Source of the DNA: Pseudanabaena sp. ABRG5-3
Lineage (GTDB): Bacteria; Cyanobacteriota; Cyanobacteriia; Pseudanabaenales; Pseudanabaenaceae
Direction: 5' to 3'
DNA: 64,000 nucleotides
Assembly: GCF_003967015.1 (NCBI RefSeq)
Contig: NZ_AP017560.1
Span: forward strand, 4,276,048-4,340,047
The notes beneath the pieces are model-generated. The model saw only the letters and a list, made by a program, of their open reading frames with translations, was not told the DNA's origin and ran no database searches. The position numbers were made by a program, and so were the translations under genes. Of this stretch, positions 1 to 7,503 are shown piece by piece. How positions within the stretch are numbered: position 1 is the first letter of the stretch; every line of letters starts with the position of its first letter.

Positions 1-2
1 GT

Positions 3-746
3 TCACCTAGTCCTAGCGCAACTACTTCCGCATCCCCCTCAGCATCTCCTAGTCCCACTAGTACCCCAGAACCTGACAAAACTAGTAAATCAGATTCTAA
101 AGAGAGTAAATCCGATAAGCAATCACCAAAAAATAGCGAAGAATCGACTCTCTCTCTCAAAGAGCTATCAGGCAAAAAAATCTGTGTGGAAACAGGTATC
201 AATGCTACTAATCTCGAATCTGCTCTGAAGGAAGCCAATATTGATATCTATCCAACGATTCTGCCCGATCTTGATAGTGTCTTGAATACCTATGCTAAAG
301 GTGACTGCGACGCAATCTCTTCCGAGAAATCGCAACTCGCCGCATGGAGAAGTAAACTTCCGCGTCCTGCTGATCACAAAATCCTCGATGTGAGTTTCTC
401 TAAAGAGCCACTGAGTCCTGCATTAGTTGGCAATGATAAGCGCTGGCGGGATGTTGTGACTTGGGTGGTCTATGCCACTTTTTATGCAGAAGAGTTGGGC
501 ATCAGCATGGATAACTACACCATTTTCAAAGATACTAAGAATCCTGAAGTCTCAAGGTTTCTCGGTACTTCGGATTCACTGGGCATTGAGCTAGGGCTTG
601 CGCCAGATTGGACTACTCAAATCCTGAAACAAGTCGGCAACTACAGCGATATCTATAATCGCAATCTAGCTCCCTTAGATGTTCCACGCGGATTAAATCG
701 CACTTGGAAGCAAGGCGGTTTGCTCTATTCGATGCCCTTTAGATAG
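3..746 (+). CDS. Amino-acid ABC transporter substrate-binding protein, 3' part
   Basis: The reading frame is open from the window edge, so the start is missing. The first ~40 codons encode a low-complexity Ser/Pro/Thr then Lys/Ser/Glu-rich stretch. A folded domain follows from about base 165, opening with GKKICVETG, similar to the second half of AapJ/GltI-type periplasmic binding proteins for polar amino acids, in which the hinge sequence resembles G-x-VCVQxGT. Later segments DCDAISSEKSQL and a C-terminal GLNRTWKQGGLLYSMPFR also fit that family (GRLNRTW...GGLMYAPPFR-like). It would bind an amino acid in the periplasm for a PAAT-type importer. The Ser/Pro stretch inside the protein is unusual. 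No permease or ATPase gene is visible downstream. Confidence 0.8.
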   Translation, partial: SPSPSATTSASPSASPSPTSTPEPDKTSKSDSKESKSDKQSPKNSEESTLSLKELSGKKICVETGINATNLESALKEANIDIYPTILPDLDSVLNTYAKGDCDAISSEKSQLAAWRSKLPRPADHKILDVSFSKEPLSPALVGNDKRWRDVVTWVVYATFYAEELGISMDNYTIFKDTKNPEVSRFLGTSDSLGIELGLAPDWTTQILKQVGNYSDIYNRNLAPLDVPRGLNRTWKQGGLLYSMPFR

Positions 747-847
747 CTAGAGAACTTATTAGTTTTAGCTTTCAGCTAGTTCACTATTGCAGGGCTAATG
801 CTTGAGTTGACTATCAAAAACAAGGCGCTGGAATTAGAAAGTCTAGA

Positions 848-927
848 CTTTTAACTTTTCTTCAAAAGCTTCGGAGTGGAATATTCTTTTAACTTTTCTT
901 CAAAAGCTTCGGAGTGGAATATTCTTT
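848..927. repeat. 38-bp tandem duplication at the 3' end of the Roco-CHAT gene
   Basis: Bases 848-889 and 886-927 are identical copies with a 38-bp period, both starting CTTTTAACTTTTC. The right-hand copy encodes the last residues and stop of the neighbouring minus-strand gene. The left-hand copy repeats the same coding end beyond the stop, in a shifted frame because 38 is not a multiple of three. This is a recent slippage or unequal-exchange duplication. Confidence 0.95.
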
Positions 928-3900
928 AATTCCTGCTAAACGAATAGCGTTACAACCTAGTTTAAATGCAAACTCGTAGGATTCTCCTGCACCGATCGCG
1001 GCATAAAAACCAACGGCGAACTCAATAGCTGCCCGATCGCCAATTGCTTGATTCATGCCAATTACATATTTGATGTTTTGGCGGATTGCTTCGGCTTGGG
1101 TTTCGCTATAGCAAGCATTGAGGACAACGCATTCTATGCGATCGCTAAATAGATCGAAGAGATCGGCTAAGTCTTCTCCACCTATTAATTTAAATTCTCC
1201 ATCAATATCTTCAAATACTAATCCATCTTCATCGGCTCCATGCCCTGAGAAATGAATGATTTGCGGTTTGAAGTCTAGCATAGCTTGCTGGATATCTCTA
1301 GGACGAACAGCCACAGCGGTTTTGATGGGTTCTGTGCCATAACCTGCGAGGCGCAAGCGTTCTTTGATGTCGCGTTCTTCTTCTTGCAGTCGCAAAGAAA
1401 CGGAATTTTTAGGGTTTGCGGCAAGCATGAGGATCGTTTTCATGGGTTTAGATTCGCTTTTTACTATGCTGCTTTGTGATGTTTCAGGCTCTACATTTTG
1501 ACTGAGGTTATTGTTTTGTATTCCAGTATTTTTGCCTTGGGTGTTTAGATTGCCAGTTATCAGTTGTCCTGTTGGTGCATAGATGTTATAGGTGTCGCCT
1601 CGGCTTTCAGTTCTCTCATTGCGAGATCGCTTTTCTTCGATACTACTAATGTCATCGCCTATGTCGTGAAGTTTTTGATCGCGATTGGGTTCGATGGAGT
1701 CATCGAGTAGACGACGTACATTGATATCTTCTCCGCTTTCATAACATTCAATGGTGAGGCGACGCTGTTCGACATATTGATTTAGACGTTTTAAGGTGTA
1801 GGTGTATGGTTCAGGAAGCGTTTTACATTTAGTACAGTTGCAGGGAATGAGAGTGTCGTATTCTAGGCGATCTTCAAAGCGGTCATGGATTTTTTCAAAT
1901 TCATTGTTGATGATCGTGAGAAAGTCTCTTTGCCCTGAACCACTGAGTCGAATCCGAATTTCGCGATCGTGGGTGCGTTCGGTGATTTCGGCACGGGTGT
2001 TACCGCGATTGAGGACTACACCATATTTCCACACTAAGGCGAGATCGGGATCGGAAACATTTTCAATTTTTGGGTGCATTTCCACAATGAAGCGGCTCAA
2101 AATCCCCTTTGGCATAAAGATTTTATAACGGTAGCGCAGGATCAGATTTTGGCTATTGTCCCAGCCATAGTGGGGAGGATCTTTTTGCAGGAGGTGAGGA
2201 GCGATGTAGTTACCCCTATGGTTTGGAATTTCGTAACAGACTTTAAACTCCTTCATTAATTGCAGAAGTTCATGGCGCATAGTCGCATATTGCGCGTCTC
2301 GCCAAATGTTATCTAAATCGGCATTACAAAACTGTCCGAGTTCTTTTTTGACTTTCTCATTGTCTAGAATTTTGTAAACGGCAGCAGTTCCCCAGTTGGG
2401 TTTGAGAATGAGGCGATGACGGAGGATTGGGTCTTTCTGAAAATGGAGACAGATGCCTAGTCTATGCAATAGGTCGCTGATATCTAGCATCTCTTGAGGG
2501 TCGCTGATTTGGTGTAATCGACAAATTTCTTCGTATTGACTGTAAGAGATGTAGTTGCGTCCGTCATTTTCGAGAGCATAGCGAATTTTTAGCCATGAGT
2601 TAGGGAAAGGAATACCATTGGGTAGAAGGTCTTCGAGGTTGCGCTGGATGGTTTCTTGGATTTCGGTTAGTCCGCGATTGTCGGCGAGGTTGATGCTTTG
2701 GGGCGTTTTGAGATGCTCAAATTCGGCGCGAAGTTCCCGTAAGTTGAGGTTGCAGGTGCGATTTTGCTTTTCGTTTTGGATTAATAGTACGGGACTATCT
2801 TTGCCATATAAGCGGATTACTTGCAACCAAAAGTAATGATCGGTGTCTTCTTTGCGGCTATCGGCAACTAATAGATAGAGAGTGCGCTCGGTTAGGAAAA
2901 ATTGATGGGTTTGGTGATAGATGTCTTGTCCGCCAAAGTCCCAAATATTCACCTTATAGGTTTGCTGATTGCGTCCTGTAAATTCCCATTGCAAAATATC
3001 AATGCCCTGTGTGGAAATGTCCTCAGTTTCTGGTTTGAGTTGATAATTTGCATCAATTAGTTTGTTGGCAAGGCTAGTTTTGCCTGAACCACCTTCACCA
3101 ACTATCAAGATTTTTGCTTCGTAGATTTGGGTAGATTCCTTGGGATCTTGGATGCGGAAATAATAGTCAAGAATTGGACGTGCAGCAGGTCGGTGATCTC
3201 CTGCTGGTGGAGCTAGAAGATCGCGAGGAATACTAATTGGGTTGCCACGCAAATCTAAATATTCCAATTTAGTTAAGCTTTGGATCGAGTCTGGTATCGC
3301 CGTGATTTGATTATTTTCAAGATCAAGCGAAGTCAGATTGGCTAAGTTGGAGATCGCGTCTGGTATCGCTGTGATTTGGTTGTTATAGAGGTAAAGCGAA
3401 GTCAGATTGGCTAAGTTGGAGATCGCGTCTGGTATCGCTGTGATTTGGTTGTTATAGAGGTAAAGCGAAGTCAGATTGGCTAAGTTGGAGATCGTGTCTG
3501 GTATCGCCTTGATTTGGTTGCTATGGAGGTAAAGCGTAGTCAGATTGGCTAAGTTGGAGATCGAGTCTGGTATCGCCGTGATTTGGTTGCTATAGAGGGA
3601 AAGCTCCGTCAGATTGGCTAAGTTGGAGATCGCGTCTGGTATCGCCGTAATTTGGTTGTTATAGAGGTAAAGCGTAGTCAGATTTGATAATTGGGCGATC
3701 GCGTCTGGTATCGCCGTAATTTGGTTGCTAGAGAGGAGAAGCGTAGTCAGATTTGATAATTGGGCGATCGCGTCTGGTATCGCCGTAATTTGGTTGCTAT
3801 GGAGGGAAAGCGTAGTCAGATTGGCTAAGTTCGAGATCGAGTCTGGTATCGTCGTGATTTGGTTACTATCGAGGTAAAGCGTAGTCAGATTTGCTAAGTT

Positions 3901-4077
3901 GGCAATTGAGTCTGGTATCGTCGTGATTTGGTTTTCACTGAGGTCTAGATCAGTCAGCTTGGCTAATTTGGTGATCTCTAGTGGAATTATTTTCAAATCC
4001 TTCTCTGGCAGCTCCAGTTTTGTCCATCCCTCTCGTTCTGCTTGTGCGATTATTGCCAATAACTCTGCATCAGTCAT
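889..4077 (-). CDS. LRR-Roc-COR-CHAT protein (bacterial Roco family)
   Basis: 1062 residues. Residues ~43-275 are about ten 23-residue leucine-rich repeats with the pattern LxLxxNQITxIPDxIxxLxNLT. A Ras-of-complex GTPase follows, with P-loop GEGGSGKTS (327-335) and switch II DFGGQ (380-384). The usual NKxD motif is altered to a QNEK sequence near 435. A COR-like segment occupies roughly 490-750. The last ~185 residues are a caspase-like CHAT domain with FSGHG (His946) and NACYS (Cys989), the expected catalytic pair. Architectures joining a sensor, an NTPase and CHAT are known in bacterial conflict or cell-death systems. A protease triggered through LRR sensing is an inference here. The start matches the first residues of the paralogue at 4714-5448, MTDAELLAIIAQAEREGW. 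Confidence 0.9.
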   Translation of the reverse strand: MTDAELLAIIAQAEREGWTKLELPEKDLKIIPLEITKLAKLTDLDLSENQITTIPDSIANLANLTTLYLDSNQITTIPDSISNLANLTTLSLHSNQITAIPDAIAQLSNLTTLLLSSNQITAIPDAIAQLSNLTTLYLYNNQITAIPDAISNLANLTELSLYSNQITAIPDSISNLANLTTLYLHSNQIKAIPDTISNLANLTSLYLYNNQITAIPDAISNLANLTSLYLYNNQITAIPDAISNLANLTSLDLENNQITAIPDSIQSLTKLEYLDLRGNPISIPRDLLAPPAGDHRPAARPILDYYFRIQDPKESTQIYEAKILIVGEGGSGKTSLANKLIDANYQLKPETEDISTQGIDILQWEFTGRNQQTYKVNIWDFGGQDIYHQTHQFFLTERTLYLLVADSRKEDTDHYFWLQVIRLYGKDSPVLLIQNEKQNRTCNLNLRELRAEFEHLKTPQSINLADNRGLTEIQETIQRNLEDLLPNGIPFPNSWLKIRYALENDGRNYISYSQYEEICRLHQISDPQEMLDISDLLHRLGICLHFQKDPILRHRLILKPNWGTAAVYKILDNEKVKKELGQFCNADLDNIWRDAQYATMRHELLQLMKEFKVCYEIPNHRGNYIAPHLLQKDPPHYGWDNSQNLILRYRYKIFMPKGILSRFIVEMHPKIENVSDPDLALVWKYGVVLNRGNTRAEITERTHDREIRIRLSGSGQRDFLTIINNEFEKIHDRFEDRLEYDTLIPCNCTKCKTLPEPYTYTLKRLNQYVEQRRLTIECYESGEDINVRRLLDDSIEPNRDQKLHDIGDDISSIEEKRSRNERTESRGDTYNIYAPTGQLITGNLNTQGKNTGIQNNNLSQNVEPETSQSSIVKSESKPMKTILMLAANPKNSVSLRLQEEERDIKERLRLAGYGTEPIKTAVAVRPRDIQQAMLDFKPQIIHFSGHGADEDGLVFEDIDGEFKLIGGEDLADLFDLFSDRIECVVLNACYSETQAEAIRQNIKYVIGMNQAIGDRAAIEFAVGFYAAIGAGESYEFAFKLGCNAIRLAGIKEYSTPKLLKKS
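3253..3951. repeat. 69-bp tandem repeats encoding LRR units
   Basis: About ten in-frame 69-bp units within the Roco gene. Several adjacent units are nearly identical in DNA, with words such as GTCTGGTATCGC and TGATTTGGTTG recurring every 69 bp. The near-identity of some neighbours points to recent expansion or homogenisation of the array. Confidence 0.9.
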
Positions 4078-4141
4078 AAGGAAAAATTAAAAAGGAAAAA
4101 GGAAAAAATTAATTAGTGATGATGGATTGACTTGTGCGAAC

Positions 4142-4426
4142 TTAATACACCTCATCATGGGAACCAACATTCAACAAAACAATCTCTTCTTCATTTGTTT
4201 GCTCGTTCTTCTCAATAGAGAAAATAATCCGACAATCATATCCACAAGAACAAGCCCGTAAACCATCATACTCACCCTTTAGCCGATGCGACATCAAACT
4301 AGGCGCAAACACATCTTCCGTCATTTGTAACATCGTCCTCTCCACCTGTCTCTGTAAGCCAACATTACGCTGCACAAACTTTTTCAGCGACCTCTTAAAT
4401 TTAGAAGTCAAAATTAGCTTTCTCAT
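4142..4426 (-). CDS. RelE/YafQ-like toxin of a type II TA system
   Basis: 94 residues. Small basic protein with the RelE-fold pattern: an N-terminal SKFKRSLKKF helix, a central MSHRLKGEYDGLRACSC strand region, a basic CRIIF strand and the C-terminal LLNVGSHDEVY typical of YafQ-type mRNA interferases. In this family the toxin cleaves mRNA on the ribosome. The start codon overlaps the stop of the upstream gene (4423-4653) in an ATGA, as expected of an antitoxin-toxin operon. Both partners look complete. Confidence 0.87.
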   Translation of the reverse strand: MRKLILTSKFKRSLKKFVQRNVGLQRQVERTMLQMTEDVFAPSLMSHRLKGEYDGLRACSCGYDCRIIFSIEKNEQTNEEEIVLLNVGSHDEVY

Positions 4427-4653
4427 GCATCCTCAGAGCTTTCCAAATAACTACGCAGATCGGCGATCGCTTCCTCCGCAGTCTGAGCCTTTAAAACACC
4501 AGAGCGATACTCAGCCAATCCATCACGACATTCCTCCAGAATTTGCCGCCTTCTCACCTCAGCATTCCGTTTCTTAACAATATCAATTAACATTTCCTGC
4601 TGATCGATTGACAACTGACTAACCGCATCAAGCGCACTTTCAAACGTAATCAT
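4423..4653 (-). CDS. Antitoxin partner of the RelE-like toxin
   Basis: 76 residues, acidic C-terminus (YLESSEDA), predicted mostly helical. It precedes and overlaps the toxin gene by 4 bp. The protein resembles small cyanobacterial antitoxins encoded ahead of RelE/ParE toxins, but carries no motif I can assign to a named DNA-binding fold. It would neutralise the toxin and probably autoregulate the operon. A 32-bp element shared with two other antitoxin genes lies 27 bp upstream of its start. Confidence 0.75.
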   Translation of the reverse strand: MITFESALDAVSQLSIDQQEMLIDIVKKRNAEVRRRQILEECRDGLAEYRSGVLKAQTAEEAIADLRSYLESSEDA

Positions 4654-4680
4654 AATTCACCCTAATCGAGCAGATTCACA

Positions 4681-4712
4681 ATATTTTACAAGGTTTTTAG
4701 ACAGGCGATCGC
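4681..4712 (-). promoter_or_regulatory. Shared upstream element, copy 1
   Basis: Read on the minus strand it begins GCGATCGCCTGTC and ends CCTTGTAAAATAT, 27 bp before the antitoxin start at 4653. Near-identical sequence occurs at 7510-7541 and 7877-7909, each 25-33 bp upstream of another antitoxin gene. TTGTAAAATAT could be an extended -10 promoter box; this is inferred from position only. The 3' end of the truncated LRR gene abuts the HIP1 end of the element. Confidence 0.6.
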
Positions 4713-4713
4713 G

Positions 4714-5448
4714 TTATTTTATGACCTGTAGATCAAGCTGCGTGAGGTTAGCTGATTTTGCGATCGCATCAGGTATAGACGTGATTTGGTTCCCAACAAG
4801 GTGAAGATCTCTCAGACTAGCTAATTTGGCGATCGCATCAGGTATAGACGTGATTTGGTTGTAAGAGAGGTCAAGTAAATTCAGACTTGTTAATTGAGCG
4901 ATCGCGTCTGGTATCGATGTGATTTGGTTGTTGTAGAGGTAAAGCGTTGTCAGACTTGTTAATTGGGCAATTGCGTCTGGTATCGCCGTGATTTGGTTGA
5001 AAGAGAAATTAAGCCATGTCAGATTTGCTAAATTGCCGATCGCGTCTGGTATAGCCGTAATTTGGTTATTGGAAAGTTCAAGCACTGTCAGATTTGCTAA
5101 TTTGGCGATCGTATCTGATATCACCGTGATTTCGTTACCACCAAGTTGAAGCGATGTCAGGTTAGCTAGTTTGGCGATCTCGTCTGGTATCGCCGTAATT
5201 TGATTGTATGGAATATGAAGTTCTTTAAGATGAGTCAGTCGAAAAATTCCTTTGGGAATAGTAGTTAAACGATTGCCTTTACTTTGATACGTCTGATAGT
5301 CAAACTTACCTAAAATCAACTTTTCCAGACTTTGCAACCGTCCAATTTCGCTCGGCAATCCTTCCAGATCGTTCCCCGACAGATCGAGTTCTGTCCAGCC
5401 CTCTCGTTCTGCTTGTGCGATTATTGCCAATAGCTCTGCATCAGTCAT
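4714..5448 (-). CDS. LRR protein, truncated paralogue of the Roco-CHAT gene
   Basis: 244 residues. It starts with the same 18 residues as the 889-4077 protein, and the bases before both starts are similar A-rich sequence, so the two arose by duplication. Residues ~40-235 are leucine-rich repeats of the NQITxIPDxIAxLxxL type with one degenerate longer unit (FDYQTYQSKGNRLTTIPKG). The protein stops right after an LRR (LDLQVIK), with no Roc, COR or CHAT domain. The stop lies next to the shared element at 4681-4712, so it is probably a 3'-truncated remnant. A free-standing LRR protein is the alternative. Confidence 0.75.
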   Translation of the reverse strand: MTDAELLAIIAQAEREGWTELDLSGNDLEGLPSEIGRLQSLEKLILGKFDYQTYQSKGNRLTTIPKGIFRLTHLKELHIPYNQITAIPDEIAKLANLTSLQLGGNEITVISDTIAKLANLTVLELSNNQITAIPDAIGNLANLTWLNFSFNQITAIPDAIAQLTSLTTLYLYNNQITSIPDAIAQLTSLNLLDLSYNQITSIPDAIAKLASLRDLHLVGNQITSIPDAIAKSANLTQLDLQVIK

Positions 5449-5529
5449 AAGTTCAAGGAAAAAGTAGAAAGGAAAAAGGAAAAATTGGGACTTCAGGAAT
5501 TATCAATATCTTAGAGATTTAGGATGATT

Positions 5530-5865
5530 TTATCCGACTGCAAAATCTGTAAACTGGCGCATATAACTTGAATGGAACCCATTAACAATACTCTGCTTAG
5601 GAATCCCCATCTCTGCAAGCCTAAGAGAAATATCAAATTCTGTTCCATTATGTTGCACCCAGATCTTCCCATCCTTGATATCTAAATGTACGACACAACC
5701 ATAGATACGATGGTGATTGCGCCAACCAACATGGACTAATTGATAATGATCGCGTTCTACATCAAAAATCAACTGTGACTCTACCTCACCATTTGCCGAG
5801 CCATAACTTGCCAATTCCGTCAGCAAATCTTGAATCTTTTGGCGATACTCATCTAGTTTTGCCAT
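5530..5865 (-). CDS. xisI: XisI family protein
   Basis: 111 residues. Matches the cyanobacterial XisI family (fdxN element excision controlling factor): N-terminal helix MAKLDEYRQKIQDLL, then LIFDVERDHYQLVHVGW, RIYGCVVHLDIKDGKIWVQ and the closing FHSSYMRQFTDFAVG. XisI was named for its role in excising the Anabaena fdxN element, yet XisH/XisI pairs are abundant in cyanobacteria without that element, so its role here is unknown. The gene overlaps xisH by 13 bp, which implies co-translation. Confidence 0.92.
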   Translation of the reverse strand: MAKLDEYRQKIQDLLTELASYGSANGEVESQLIFDVERDHYQLVHVGWRNHHRIYGCVVHLDIKDGKIWVQHNGTEFDISLRLAEMGIPKQSIVNGFHSSYMRQFTDFAVG

Positions 5866-6269
5866 TTTATAATCTCCTGCTGCTCTGGCATATAAACCAC
5901 TAGTTTTAGCTGATACTGTTCAATTGTAGTTTGCACAAAAGGTAATTGAAAAAAAGAATCATAAGCACTTAATGGAATAGCTAAATACAGTGTGTATTCT
6001 GGATATTGCCCCTGCATTAGTAGACGATAGTTGAGATACTGCCCCAACGCTGTATGAAATTCCGACACAGCCGATCCACCAAGAAAGCTTTTTATTTCTA
6101 CCGCAATTTTTTCATTTCTGCGCTCTGCGGCAATTATTCGCTCAGCCCCCAAATCCACATACAAAGAGCCTAACCCAAACTCCAGAGCCAGAGGATCGTG
6201 AGTTATCTGCCAATTATCTCTTTCTAAAGCTATTTTGACAGCATCATGAAAAATATCGCGTGCAGACAT
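5853..6269 (-). CDS. xisH: XisH family protein, endonuclease-like fold
   Basis: 138 residues. Family-typical features: MSARDIFHDAVKIALERDNW at the N-terminus, LYVDLGAERIIAAER, KIAVEIKSFLGGSAVSEFH and GQYLNYRLLM. The D...E-x-K pattern (VDLGAE ... VEIKSF) fits the PD-(D/E)XK-like fold reported for XisH. It is paired with xisI, and the two products may act as a complex. Its presence among TA modules suggests an accessory or selfish two-gene unit rather than developmental excision; this is inferred from context. Confidence 0.92.
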   Translation of the reverse strand: MSARDIFHDAVKIALERDNWQITHDPLALEFGLGSLYVDLGAERIIAAERRNEKIAVEIKSFLGGSAVSEFHTALGQYLNYRLLMQGQYPEYTLYLAIPLSAYDSFFQLPFVQTTIEQYQLKLVVYMPEQQEIIKWQN

Positions 6270-6311
6270 GATTGTTTTTAAGTAAATTTAAGTAAAAGAA
6301 AAAACGAAAAC

Positions 6312-6626
6312 CTAGAAAGTAATGATTTCTAAGCCACGATTTTTGACTAGATGTAGCAACTTTAGCGCAGTTCCACTTGGTCGCTTCTGCCCAATTTCCC
6401 ACTTTTGCACCGTTGACACACTCGTATTTAGCAAAGAAGCAAACACCGCCTGACTCACTCGACAAGCTTCTCGAATTTGCCTAATTTGCTCAGGTTGTAA
6501 CGGTTCCACTGGAGGCAAACACAAGCGATCAAATTCCCGTAAAGTCACTTGATCCATCACACCAGCCTGATGTAGCCCCTTAGCCGTTTCATGCACCGCT
6601 TCAAGAATTGCTGATTTCTTCATCAC
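6312..6626 (-). CDS. HigA/NadS-like HTH antitoxin
   Basis: 104 residues. The C-terminal half is an XRE-type helix-turn-helix: IRQIREACRVSQAVFASLLN, then TSVSTVQKWEIGQKRPSG and LKLLHLVKNRGL. The N-terminal arm (AILEAVHETAKGLHQAGVMD) is the usual extension of HigA-type antitoxins paired with a RelE-like toxin. The gene overlaps the upstream toxin gene by 26 bp. The toxin-first order is typical of HigBA modules. Autoregulation at the palindrome 7000-7016 is likely. A decayed copy of this gene's 3' end lies at 7930-7970. Confidence 0.85.
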   Translation of the reverse strand: MMKKSAILEAVHETAKGLHQAGVMDQVTLREFDRLCLPPVEPLQPEQIRQIREACRVSQAVFASLLNTSVSTVQKWEIGQKRPSGTALKLLHLVKNRGLEIITF

Positions 6627-6990
6627 AAAGTACCTCTATTAATTCATCATTACGCTGAGCCATAGCCAAATCCTCTACCGATAATCCCAGAAGATGATTA
6701 GACAATTTCTTCAAAGCTTCCTCTTCCTGTTTATTGATATTGCCGCGATCGCTCTTAGCAAAACCAAATACAAAAATCCAGCGATCACCTCTATTTGTGG
6801 CAACTAATGTCCGAAAACCTCCACTTTTACCCTGTCCACTTCTTGCAACTCTTTTTTTGACTAATCCACCACCCAGATCTGCCTCATATAGCCCTTCCAT
6901 CATTTCTTGCACAGCTAAACATAGACTAAGATTATTTAGCCCCTGCTTCCGCGCCCAACGATCAAACCAACGAGTCTTGTAGATACTCAT
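6601..6990 (-). CDS. HigB-like toxin (RelE superfamily)
   Basis: 129 residues. N-terminal YKTRWFDRWARKQGL, the conserved GGGLVKKRVARSGQGKSGGFR loop and RWIFVFGFAKSDRGNIN match the RelE-superfamily toxins of the HigB2/DUF1044 type, with RVAR and GFRT the hallmark basic segments. A ribosome-dependent RNase activity is expected from the family. It is followed by the HTH antitoxin with a 26-bp overlap. Start ATG at 6990 lies 9 bp downstream of a perfect inverted repeat that could be the operator. Confidence 0.85.
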   Translation of the reverse strand: MSIYKTRWFDRWARKQGLNNLSLCLAVQEMMEGLYEADLGGGLVKKRVARSGQGKSGGFRTLVATNRGDRWIFVFGFAKSDRGNINKQEEEALKKLSNHLLGLSVEDLAMAQRNDELIEVLCDEEISNS

Positions 6991-6999
6991 TACTTTACT

Positions 7000-7016
7000 A
7001 TAGCACTTAGTGCTAT
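7000..7016. promoter_or_regulatory. Inverted repeat, putative operator of the HigBA-like operon
   Basis: ATAGCAC-TTA-GTGCTAT: perfect 7-bp arms with a 3-bp centre, located 9 bp upstream of the toxin ATG (minus strand). Size and position fit an autoregulatory site for the HTH antitoxin. Confidence 0.6.
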
Positions 7017-7020
7017 GTAT

Positions 7021-7185
7021 TTAGTAATAATTTAATTTCGCTGGGTAATCTTTCCAGATCGTTCCCTGACAAATCGAGTTCCGTCCCAACTCCTGCACAT
7101 GAATAGCTTCATACCCCCTCTTGCGTAAAGCCGAAGCCAAGTCAAGTTGCACATCTTCATCTAGCAACAACTTCACCTTAGCCAT
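7021..7185 (-). pseudogene. DUF5615 PIN-like toxin, truncated and fused to an LRR fragment
   Basis: The ATG at 7185 follows the DUF433 stop after 2 bp. The first ~34 codons (MAKVKLLLDEDVQLDLASAL, RKRGYEAIHVQELG) are the N-terminus of a DUF5615 PIN-like protein, including the catalytic-type DED. The frame then enters unrelated DNA and stops after 54 codons. The foreign tail, 7031-7087, matches 5341-5397 of the truncated LRR gene with about eight mismatches. The toxin has lost roughly two thirds of its length and is presumably dead. This leaves the DUF433 antitoxin without an active partner. Confidence 0.85.
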
Positions 7186-7187
7186 CT

Positions 7188-7484
7188 TTAACGACCCGCT
7201 TTAGGATGAACTAACGCTTGACTCTTCCAATACTCAATATTAGAAGACTCTTCCAAATCCTTCTCAACTTCCTCCTGATGATCGAAATAATAGGCAAGCG
7301 CCGAATGTACCTGAGAAGGTCGTAAATGAGAAAGCACACTTAAAATCTCATCCACATTCATCCCCATCTGATAATATCCAGCAATCCGCCGCACCGTTAC
7401 CCTCGTACCCTCAATAATTGGCACACCACCCGCAATTTCAGAACTAGCGGCAATATAAGGATAAATTGTTGCGGTAATACTCAT
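7188..7484 (-). CDS. DUF433 antitoxin-like protein
   Basis: 98 residues. Contains the DUF433 core GGVPIIEGTRVTVRRIAGYY, QMGMNVDEILSVLSHLRPSQ and VHSALAYYFDHQEEVE, a small winged-helix-type domain normally encoded just ahead of a DUF5615 PIN-like protein and regarded as a TA pair. It appears intact, but its partner at 7021-7185 is truncated, making it an orphan. Shared element copy 2 lies 25 bp upstream of the start. Confidence 0.88.
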   Translation of the reverse strand: MSITATIYPYIAASSEIAGGVPIIEGTRVTVRRIAGYYQMGMNVDEILSVLSHLRPSQVHSALAYYFDHQEEVEKDLEESSNIEYWKSQALVHPKAGR

Positions 7485-7503
7485 GTTTTCAGGTAAGAAC
7501 GAA

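Noticed and set aside
3253-3951. Regular 69-bp repeats as a CRISPR-like array
   Set aside because: The units are coding, contiguous and translate to LRRs; there are no spacers.
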